This document shows positions 1-5,280 of a DNA stretch of 5,280 nucleotides, piece after piece (positions within the stretch are counted from its first letter, which is position 1; each line of letters begins with the position of its first letter). Made by a program: the position numbers and the translations under genes. The DNA lies in assembly GCA_018650745.1 (NCBI GenBank), contig JABIFK010000388.1:1-5280 (forward strand), in the 5' to 3' direction. The notes below the pieces were generated by a model that worked only from the letters and a program-made list of their open reading frames with translations, searched no databases and was not told the origin of the DNA. The DNA comes from Candidatus Latescibacterota bacterium. Its GTDB lineage: Bacteria > Latescibacterota > UBA2968.

Positions 1-777
1 AATATTCTGACGAAAAAATTCACCATAGTTAAACGCATATACATCCTCATCGGGCACACCAAATGCCAACACGGTGCCCAATCGCTTGGTCAACTTCAAG
101 CACAAATTCACTGTGTCTTGGTTGTGCCCCACAATCTCCACCACCAAATCGGCCATCTTGCCACCCGTAACCTTGGCCACAGCATCCACCACATCTTCCC
201 TTGCCGAATTCACCAAATGCGTGGCCCGCATCTTTCCCGCAGCCTGTAAACGAAAATCTACTGGATCAACCGCAATTACCGAACGTGCTCCCAAATTGCT
301 CAACAAGTGCGTCATCAACAATCCCATAGGACCTTGCCCCACGACCACCGCATCTTGATCCAAAATATTACCCAATTTCCGACATGCCCAAATCACCGTC
401 CCCAAGGGTTGCGACATGAGCATTTGATCTTGATGCTCAAAATCAACCAAGTGTACCCCAACGGAATCATTGGAAATATAATACTCTGCCAACCCGCCAA
501 TACCCGCAGTTGGACGCGATTGCACAAAATCACCGACCTTCAATCGATCCGACGTGCTCTCCACCACAGTACCAATACATTCATGAATTGAAATCCCAAT
601 GTTCAATGGATATTGCTCTGGTGGATACGTCAACACAAAGCGAGGTGAATCGGACCCACACAGCGCGGTCATATGTGTTTTAACTTTGATCGATCCCTTT
701 GGAAAATCATCAATCTTCGGCTCGTCGGCCTCAAACATTTCAATCTGGCGTGGCGCCACCACATGTGCAGCTTTCAC
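1..777 (-). CDS. MDR-superfamily zinc-type alcohol/polyol dehydrogenase, C-terminus beyond window
   Basis: This is an NAD(P)-dependent medium-chain dehydrogenase; its substrate is probably a sugar, polyol or alcohol but cannot be named. The frame is open from the start to the window edge (259 codons visible; the family is usually about 330-360 residues). Numbered from the GTG, the GroES-like domain comes first, with CGSD at 40-43 (Cys as catalytic zinc ligand) and HE at 65-66 followed by the usual IGTVVE stretch. The Rossmann fold follows, with GQGPMG at 147-152 and Asp171 after the second strand, which favours NAD over NADP. Two oddities: the four-cysteine structural zinc lobe is absent, and the usual Glu-Pro before the coenzyme domain is Gln-Pro (123-124). 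The GTG was chosen because a perfect GGAGG lies 5 bases upstream. An in-frame ATG at 792 would add five residues but has no ribosome binding site. A terminator and a promoter separate it from the GH4 gene. Family assignment is secure; substrate is unknown. Confidence 0.88.
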   Translation of the reverse strand, partial: MKAAHVVAPRQIEMFEADEPKIDDFPKGSIKVKTHMTALCGSDSPRFVLTYPPEQYPLNIGISIHECIGTVVESTSDRLKVGDFVQSRPTAGIGGLAEYYISNDSVGVHLVDFEHQDQMLMSQPLGTVIWACRKLGNILDQDAVVVGQGPMGLLMTHLLSNLGARSVIAVDPVDFRLQAAGKMRATHLVNSAREDVVDAVAKVTGGKMADLVVEIVGHNQDTVNLCLKLTKRLGTVLAFGVPDEDVYAFNYGEFFRQNI

Positions 778-782
778 ATATC

Positions 783-787
783 CCTCC
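783..787 (-). promoter_or_regulatory. Ribosome binding site deciding the dehydrogenase start
   Basis: On the minus strand GGAGG sits 5 bases before the GTG at 777. It lies inside the stretch that would be coding if translation began at the ATG at 792. That ATG is preceded only by GTATTGCAAA, with no Shine-Dalgarno match. The same arrangement, GGAGG plus 5 bases plus GTG, precedes the Sde182-type gene, which supports this reading. Confidence 0.65.
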
Positions 788-824
788 CTCATTTTGCAAT
801 ACGGTGTCAAAAAATATCTCGCAG

Positions 825-853
825 AACATAGAGGCCATTTTCACAGATGTCAA
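825..853 (-). promoter_or_regulatory. Putative sigma-70-type promoter for the dehydrogenase gene
   Basis: Reading the minus strand, a perfect -35 box TTGACA (853-848) is followed by a 17-base spacer and a -10 box TATGTT (830-825), which matches TATAAT at four of six positions. Transcription would start near 818 and give a leader of about 40 bases before the GTG at 777. It lies just after the terminator of the preceding gene, where a new promoter would be expected. The box matches are seen; promoter activity is inferred. Confidence 0.45.
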
Positions 854-893
854 ATAAAAATCAAATCCCCGTTGGTCAAATACCAACGGGGAT
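852..893 (-). terminator. Rho-independent terminator after the GH4 gene
   Basis: A perfect 12-bp inverted repeat, ATCCCCGTTGGT / ACCAACGGGGAT, with a 5-base loop spans 865-893. On the minus strand it is followed by the T-rich stretch TTGATTTTTATTT (864-852). On the plus strand the hairpin is followed by A's, so it should act only in the minus direction. It lies about 120 bases after the GH4 stop and ahead of the dehydrogenase promoter, so it probably closes the upstream transcription unit. Confidence 0.75.
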
Positions 894-915
894 CAAAAAA
901 ACTACCAACAGTTCT

Positions 916-961
916 TACAGGAAAACCTATCCGTGTAGGGGCACAGTCCCCGTGTCCTGTA
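916..961. repeat. GC-rich imperfect palindrome in the intergenic region
   Basis: A 7-bp inverted repeat TACAGGA (916-922) / TCCTGTA (955-961) encloses a GC-rich core with GGGG (938-941) and CCCC (948-951) around CACAGT. CCGTGT also occurs twice as a direct repeat (931-936 and 950-955). The rest of the enclosed stretch does not pair well. It lies in the 3' region between the GH4 stop and the terminator. It could be a copy of a dispersed palindromic repeat or an mRNA 3'-end structure. Only one copy is visible here, so repetitiveness cannot be shown. Confidence 0.3.
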
Positions 962-1014
962 TTCTTCAAGACATGGCCCGAGGATTAAATATCATTTTCC
1001 CAAAACAACTGCCT

Positions 1015-2388
1015 CTAAATACCCCACATTTTCGGCACAGAGAAATTCTTGCCCTTCTTAAAGTATCCCTCCATCTCATGGGCCTTAATCAGTTCATCAC
1101 ACATCTTTCGAATGGTGTCCAATGGCAGCTCTGCCGATGTGTGTGGGTCCAAATAAGCAGCGTGATATACCGAATCTCGGTCGTGATTCAAAGCAGCTTG
1201 AAGGGAAGTTAAATGCACATTCAAATTGGTTCTATTCAACGCCGCCAATTGCTCGGGCAAATCTCCCACATACGTACCTTGCACACCATTTTTATCCACC
1301 AAACAAGCCACTTCAACAATGGCATTGTTTGGCAAGTTGGTGATCAATCCATTGTTCAACACATTGCCACCAATGCGAAATGGCACATCGGTTTCCATAG
1401 CTTCCATAATATACGAGCCATATTCATGCGTGCGCTTATGTGTCAGCTTGCTGTTGCCCACCAACTCTTTGCTCTGTGTCTTCCAACGCTCAATCTGACG
1501 GACACAACGTCGTGGATATTCATCCAGTGGAATATTAAACTCTTCAATCAGTCCGGGAAACTGGCTCTTAATCCAATACGGCATATACTCTGCACTATGC
1601 TCAGACGATTCTGTAATGTAATGACCAAAGTGTCGCATCATCTCAAACCGAATCATATCGGTATGTTTCTCGGCCCCTTTCTTCCGGGCTTCACGGTTCA
1701 TCTTGGCACCGCGTCGTTTGATCTCTGGATACAGATCTTTGCCACCATCCGTAATCTCCAACAACCAAGCTTGATGATTGATCCCCGCAATCTTCCATTG
1801 CAAATCGTCTACATCATCCAACATCCCAACACGACGCAACAAACCCGTTGCACACGATTGAACGGAGTGGCACAAACCCACAACTTTAATATTGGAACCA
1901 TGTTCAATCGCTCCAGTGACGGTACACATTGGATTCGTATAATTCAAAAACAAAGCGTCAGGGCAAACCTGCTCCATCTCTTTGGCAAATGCCACCACCA
2001 CAGGTGCCGTACGCAAAGTTCTAAAGATCCCTCCAATACCCAATGTATCGGCAATGGTCTGACGCAAACCGTATTTCTTAGGAATCTCAAAATCAATTAC
2101 AGTCGAAGGCTCATAGCCACCCACCTGAATCGCGTTTACCACATAATTCGCATCTCTCAAAGCAGCCTTACGCTGTGCCTTGCCCAAGTGAGCGGTAATC
2201 TTAGCACGCCCCTTATTGGTATTTTTATTTAACGTCTGCAACATCCGTCTCGATTCCGTCAAACGCCTCTTATCCACATCGTACAATGCTATATGTGCAT
2301 CGTGCAAAGCTGGGCTTAACATGCTATCACCCAAGATGTTCTTTGCAAACACGGAACTACCTGCCCCCATAAACGTAATCTTTGCCAT
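1015..2388 (-). CDS. melA: GH4 family alpha-galactosidase (MelA-like), NAD+ and divalent-metal dependent
   Basis: The 457-residue protein matches the E. coli alpha-galactosidase MelA (about 450 residues), as I recall that sequence, along its whole length. GH4 enzymes hydrolyse glycosides by an oxidation-elimination route that uses bound NAD+ and Mn2+, and act in the cytoplasm on substrates such as melibiose. Visible features are the N-terminal Rossmann GAGS (8-11), the MelA-like block with GGYEP (90-94) and IADTLG (112-117), NPM (152-154), CHSVQ (173-177) whose Cys fits the metal ligand, GINHQAW (202-208) whose His fits the second ligand, TESSEHSAEY (259-268) and PLDEYPRRC (287-295). There is no signal peptide. 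The ATG at 2388 was chosen because AAAGG lies 7 bases upstream and the family begins here. A TTG at 2445 would add 19 residues unlike any GH4 N-terminus. The gene follows the Sde182-type gene by 78 bases and is closed by the terminator near 865. Alpha-galactosidase is the best fit; a related alpha-glycosidase or alpha-glycuronidase specificity is possible. Confidence 0.93.
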   Translation of the reverse strand: MAKITFMGAGSSVFAKNILGDSMLSPALHDAHIALYDVDKRRLTESRRMLQTLNKNTNKGRAKITAHLGKAQRKAALRDANYVVNAIQVGGYEPSTVIDFEIPKKYGLRQTIADTLGIGGIFRTLRTAPVVVAFAKEMEQVCPDALFLNYTNPMCTVTGAIEHGSNIKVVGLCHSVQSCATGLLRRVGMLDDVDDLQWKIAGINHQAWLLEITDGGKDLYPEIKRRGAKMNREARKKGAEKHTDMIRFEMMRHFGHYITESSEHSAEYMPYWIKSQFPGLIEEFNIPLDEYPRRCVRQIERWKTQSKELVGNSKLTHKRTHEYGSYIMEAMETDVPFRIGGNVLNNGLITNLPNNAIVEVACLVDKNGVQGTYVGDLPEQLAALNRTNLNVHLTSLQAALNHDRDSVYHAAYLDPHTSAELPLDTIRKMCDELIKAHEMEGYFKKGKNFSVPKMWGI

Positions 2389-2435
2389 TATGAAACCTTT
2401 CTTATAAAACGTGCTTGGTTTTCGATACAACTCCC

Positions 2436-2464
2436 AATATACCAAATCATTGCAAACGACTCAA
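2436..2464 (-). promoter_or_regulatory. Weak possible promoter ahead of the GH4 gene
   Basis: On the minus strand TTGAGT (2464-2459, four of six matches to TTGACA) is followed by 17 bases and TATATT (2441-2436, five of six matches to TATAAT). It lies in the 78-base gap between the Sde182-type stop and the GH4 start. No terminator hairpin was found in this gap, so read-through from upstream is at least as likely. This could be a secondary internal promoter or chance in AT-rich DNA. Confidence 0.25.
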
Positions 2465-2466
2465 AT

Positions 2467-3810
2467 TTAAGATGCAATCACCACTACTCGGCGATACGAG
2501 GTCAACGGCGGATCCCCATCATCGGTCACTTCCAAAACAATGTGGATCGTCTCCCCCGGTTTGGCATCTGGCATCACAAATGATGAGGATGCTTCATCAG
2601 CACCCTCAATCAAAACCTCACCATCAAATAACCCCGCCTCGCGATAGACATACCAGTGGAAGGATAATGTATCGCCATCAGGATCGGTAGAACCCTCAGC
2701 ACTTAGAACAACCTTCTCACCAGGGTTTGCTGTTACACGAATGAGCCCTCGCCCTGCGTTATCATTCACAACCACATCAGGCGCGTGATTCGCCCCGCCA
2801 TACCCTTTCACACACCAATCCATCCGCGCTTGAAAAGCATTCTGAAACGCAGGCCGCCATCGCCAAGTAGTCGCGATCCCACTCGTTTCATCACCTACAG
2901 TATCTTCAGCATCTTGCCAAAAGGTGTCATTACGTGCAAACCGGCCGCCCCATCCACCAGCAGAAGGCTCACCCGGTATATTCAATCCATTTTCTAAAAA
3001 ATAAAACCAACTGGGTGTATCGCCTTCTTTAAGCGCCTTATGCGGGTTTGATGCCGTATGTGTCTTTGGTGCATAAAACGCACCCAAAGGACCATGCCCT
3101 TCTCTGACATGTTCATCCAACCAAGCCAAAGACGTAATCGACTCATCACCACCTAAAAACATGCCCCGAAAACACGCATGCCATTTGTTGCCATCGGGTG
3201 CCATGTTGAAGATATAAAACAGATCGGGAAATTCTTCTCGAAGCCATGGCCCCGTATCATCCTGATCGGCAATGGCGTGTACCCGAATGCGAGACACAAA
3301 CTCAGACAATTGATTTGCACTACGCGTTTCCCGCACTTTCCAAAGCGCCTGTGCCAAGTCTGCCGTGCCCCCCCATACATTCACATCCACGGGTCTCGGG
3401 TCGTCTTGATCCACCACCTCAATAATCCACTCAGAACCCTCTGTATCTTTGCCCTCTCCTATCCACTGCCACACCTCATCGGGTTCATCTTTATCCAACG
3501 TAAATTCTACATCTACCATCCCACGTTTCACCACAGCTTTCAAAGCATCTGCTTCTGGATATCCTTCCGCGTGCAAACTCAAATTATCCTTTACCTGTCC
3601 ATACAAATCAATCGCTTCGAACACCACATTCATTTGTGACTCAGGTGTCAACACACCATGGCGGCCTTTGTGTCTCGCCCACATCTCTGGCACAATGCCC
3701 ACAATTTCAACTTCATTGGCATAAGTCAATAACCTTACCAATGATTGCTCGTCATCTGGGTCCCCACCAATATCTGTCAACACCATCAATCTCGGTTTGC
3801 CTTCTGTCAC
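2467..3810 (-). CDS. Sde182-type protein: nucleoside-hydrolase-like domain (DUF1593) plus C-terminal Ig/PKD-like domain
   Basis: The 447-residue protein belongs to the family first named after the Saccharophagus cellulose-binding protein Sde182; no reaction is firmly established for it. The N-terminal domain (about 5-340) opens with KPRLMVLTDIGGDPDDEQS (5-23). This resembles the Asp-rich calcium- and ribose-binding loop of nucleoside hydrolases. VWGGTADLAQAL (145-156) and the GGWGGR segment near 285-290 also look family-typical. The C-terminal domain (about 342-447) has the beta-sandwich signatures STDPDGD (374-380) and VTDDGDPPL (428-436). The GTG at 3810 is preferred because GGAGG lies 5 bases before it; a GTG at 3822 would add four residues without a good site. 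An in-frame TAA lies just upstream of 3822, so no signal peptide can be encoded, although relatives are usually exported. It follows the lyase by 19 bases, so co-transcription is likely. Family is fairly certain; function is not. Confidence 0.9.
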   Translation of the reverse strand: MTEGKPRLMVLTDIGGDPDDEQSLVRLLTYANEVEIVGIVPEMWARHKGRHGVLTPESQMNVVFEAIDLYGQVKDNLSLHAEGYPEADALKAVVKRGMVDVEFTLDKDEPDEVWQWIGEGKDTEGSEWIIEVVDQDDPRPVDVNVWGGTADLAQALWKVRETRSANQLSEFVSRIRVHAIADQDDTGPWLREEFPDLFYIFNMAPDGNKWHACFRGMFLGGDESITSLAWLDEHVREGHGPLGAFYAPKTHTASNPHKALKEGDTPSWFYFLENGLNIPGEPSAGGWGGRFARNDTFWQDAEDTVGDETSGIATTWRWRPAFQNAFQARMDWCVKGYGGANHAPDVVVNDNAGRGLIRVTANPGEKVVLSAEGSTDPDGDTLSFHWYVYREAGLFDGEVLIEGADEASSSFVMPDAKPGETIHIVLEVTDDGDPPLTSYRRVVVIAS

Positions 3811-3815
3811 ACCAT

Positions 3816-3820
3816 CCTCC
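3816..3820 (-). promoter_or_regulatory. Ribosome binding site deciding the Sde182-type gene start
   Basis: A perfect GGAGG on the minus strand lies 5 bases before the GTG at 3810. It would be inside the coding region if the GTG at 3822 were used, and that codon has only AGTTAACCC before it. The site lies 10 bases past the lyase stop codon, which suits translation of a polycistronic message. Confidence 0.6.
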
Positions 3821-3829
3821 ACGGGTTAA

Positions 3830-5280
3830 CTATTCATAAACAGGTGTAAAACTTACTTTGAGTTGATATTCAGATAATCCGTTAACATGAATCACAAGCT
3901 TCCGGGTCCCCTCGTTATCCGCTTGATCAGGGGTAGGCGACGTTGGCAAAGGCAGAGCGTCCATCACATCCAATTTCATAGATGCAGGCCCCTCTTCAAT
4001 TTTAATCCGTAATTTCTTGCCATTTAATGTCAGTGTCGCACCACGTAAATGAGAGCCTAGGGAAACTTCCGCACGTGTATGCAAGAACCACCAGACATCC
4101 AAATCATCCTTAGATTTCATCTCTTCTACAAGCACGACTGACGAACGATCACGCATTTCAAACGTGCGTGTCAAACGATCTACGTATTCACCGTATGTCT
4201 CAGAAAGGTCAACCACAGCAGTTGCCAAATCGGGCGTTGAAGAAAACGACGTGATAGGCGCAAAACCATCCAGCTTTTGTCCGGCACTTTCATTGGGGTT
4301 AAAAGCGGGCAGATTATGCCCTTCGGCACGCAAGCGATAGTATTCCCACTTTTCGCGCTTATTACGGTGCAATTGATAGGTTTCACTTTCTTTGCCAGCT
4401 TCTATAATCCAACGTTCACCTAATGCCTCAAGAATAAACGAACCCAAGTCTACATGACGGTGCATCATCAAATTGGCATTGCTTCCTGCCTGAAGTCCAA
4501 TGGTTAATGCATCCTCATCTGTCCAAGAACTGCGCATTGCGGCAACTTCTGCGCCTCGAAAGTGTTTGTCCAATGCCAGCGTAGACGGGTCAAAACCTTT
4601 GCCACTTTCGTCAAACCACAGAAAATCAAGTACGGTAGCAAATTGATCAGGGCGCATCAATTCACTGTAACGAAACCAGCTGTATTCTGGCATCGCAAAC
4701 CGCTTCCCCATCCAAAAGTGCATGGGCGCACTCATCCGGTGCATCCCACAATCGGCAAAGTCATAGGGCAACCGACTCGCACCAGAAATATACATCTGAT
4801 ACTGCCCGCTTTCTTTAAAGCCCGGTACATCAGAAAGCCCAAAATCGGTCCCAAGCGCAGTCTCAAGCGAAGACATATACAGAATGTTGTAACGAGACCC
4901 ATAATCCCAATACGTTGCCCCTTCAGTACCCGCGCCATCAGGTGCATAGTGCCCCATTGGCAAAATGACACTCTTTATTGCCTCGCCCAAAATCGCTTTT
5001 GCAATATCAGGTTCCTCATCCGCAATGGCAAGCGCCCCCATGCTCAAACCGCCGTTGCACACCTGATTCCAATTGTTTTGCGTTTGATGCCAGTTTTTCA
5101 TCCCCTCTTCACCGCGATACGTTTTCATACCGGGTGCAAACCCTTTTTCAACGATGGCTTCACGCATTACTTTTTTTTGTGCATCAGACCACAAATCAAA
5201 TAACCAATCATAAGCCATGGCTACGGCATACGTCATCTCGGCCGTATCGAGAAAATGCGAAGGATTCCAATCTTTAAATG
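3830..5280 (-). CDS. Heparinase II/III family polysaccharide lyase, N-terminus beyond window
   Basis: This looks like a polysaccharide lyase that would cleave uronic-acid-containing glycans by beta-elimination. The visible 482 residues run from the window edge (FKDWNPSHFLDTAE, then the Met at 5236) to a TAG at 3830. The Met at 5236 is internal, because the frame stays open upstream and already matches the family. Numbered from that Met, the alpha-helical toroid part includes MTYAVAMAYDW (1-11), NNWNQVCNGG (54-63) and APDGAGTEGATYWDYGSRY (98-116), whose Tyr and Asn residues are candidate catalytic groups. The C-terminal beta-sandwich part has HRHVDLGSF (259-267) and YYRLRAEGHN (299-308), matching the His-x-His-x-Asp-x-Gly-Ser-Phe and Ala-x-x-His-Asn type motifs; here the spacing is HRHVD. 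Known members are usually about 600-750 residues, so 100-250 residues, including any signal peptide, lie outside. The exact PL family and the substrate (heparin, alginate, ulvan or other) cannot be told. It is the first visible gene of the likely operon. Confidence 0.88.
   Translation of the reverse strand, partial: FKDWNPSHFLDTAEMTYAVAMAYDWLFDLWSDAQKKVMREAIVEKGFAPGMKTYRGEEGMKNWHQTQNNWNQVCNGGLSMGALAIADEEPDIAKAILGEAIKSVILPMGHYAPDGAGTEGATYWDYGSRYNILYMSSLETALGTDFGLSDVPGFKESGQYQMYISGASRLPYDFADCGMHRMSAPMHFWMGKRFAMPEYSWFRYSELMRPDQFATVLDFLWFDESGKGFDPSTLALDKHFRGAEVAAMRSSWTDEDALTIGLQAGSNANLMMHRHVDLGSFILEALGERWIIEAGKESETYQLHRNKREKWEYYRLRAEGHNLPAFNPNESAGQKLDGFAPITSFSSTPDLATAVVDLSETYGEYVDRLTRTFEMRDRSSVVLVEEMKSKDDLDVWWFLHTRAEVSLGSHLRGATLTLNGKKLRIKIEEGPASMKLDVMDALPLPTSPTPDQADNEGTRKLVIHVNGLSEYQLKVSFTPVYE

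Noticed and set aside
599..988. Plus-strand open frame crossing the dehydrogenase start and intergenic region
   Set aside because: It runs through the terminator hairpin and the palindrome, has no recognisable domain, and is opposite a well supported gene and promoter.
793..1014. Small protein or RNA gene in the intergenic region
   Set aside because: No minus- or plus-strand frame with a ribosome site and credible protein was seen. The structures present are explained as a palindrome, a terminator and a promoter.
1213..2232. Long plus-strand open frame of 339 codons
   Set aside because: It lies wholly opposite the GH4 gene, its translation is rich in Ile, His, Thr and Asn without any recognisable motif, and it has no ribosome binding site; it is an antisense shadow.
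2389..2445. Longer GH4 start at a TTG codon at 2445
   Set aside because: The extra 19 residues do not resemble a GH4 N-terminus, the TTG has no ribosome binding site, and AAAGG lies 7 bases before the ATG at 2388.
4562..5203. Plus-strand open frame of 213 codons opposite the lyase
   Set aside because: The translation is rich in basic residues, His and Pro, with no domain, and the minus-strand lyase frame carries clear family motifs throughout the same stretch.
1..5280. CRISPR array, tRNA, insertion sequence or phage/defence module
   Set aside because: No regularly spaced repeats, cloverleaf-like sequence, transposase motif or defence-type domain was found on either strand.

Overview
The window holds four protein genes, all on the minus strand, so the order of transcription runs from high to low coordinates. 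The first and last genes are cut by the window edges. The base composition is roughly balanced to slightly AT-rich, ribosome binding sites are GGAGG-like, and two of the four genes probably start with GTG. The gene content (heparinase II/III-like lyase, DUF1593/Sde182-type protein, GH4 glycosidase, zinc-type dehydrogenase) suggests a heterotrophic, polysaccharide-using bacterium. Uncultured marine or sponge-associated lineages such as Poribacteria or Latescibacteria, or the Planctomycetes-Verrucomicrobia-Lentisphaerae group, are plausible guesses. The sequence has no marker gene that fixes the taxonomy.

Layout in transcription order: (1) 5280-3830, a heparinase II/III family polysaccharide lyase without its N-terminus. 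(2) 3810-2467, a Sde182-type protein with a nucleoside-hydrolase-like N-terminal domain and an Ig/PKD-like C-terminal domain, only 19 bases after gene 1. (3) 2388-1015, a GH4 alpha-galactosidase very like MelA, 78 bases after gene 2, with a weak possible promoter of its own. (4) An intergenic region of about 237 bases holding a GC-rich imperfect palindrome, a strong rho-independent terminator and then a good sigma-70-type promoter. (5) 777-1, an MDR-superfamily (zinc alcohol dehydrogenase type) oxidoreductase whose C-terminus lies outside the window.

How the genes may work together (inference): the lyase would open an acidic, uronate-containing glycan, the GH4 enzyme would release alpha-galactosyl residues inside the cell using NAD+ and a divalent metal, and the dehydrogenase would oxidise a released sugar or polyol. 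The role of the Sde182-type protein is unknown, and here it unexpectedly lacks a signal peptide. The first three genes look like one transcription unit ending at the terminator near 865. The dehydrogenase seems to be a separate unit with its own promoter. No RNA gene, CRISPR array, insertion sequence or phage gene was seen. This is a modest catabolic locus rather than an obviously new type of system.
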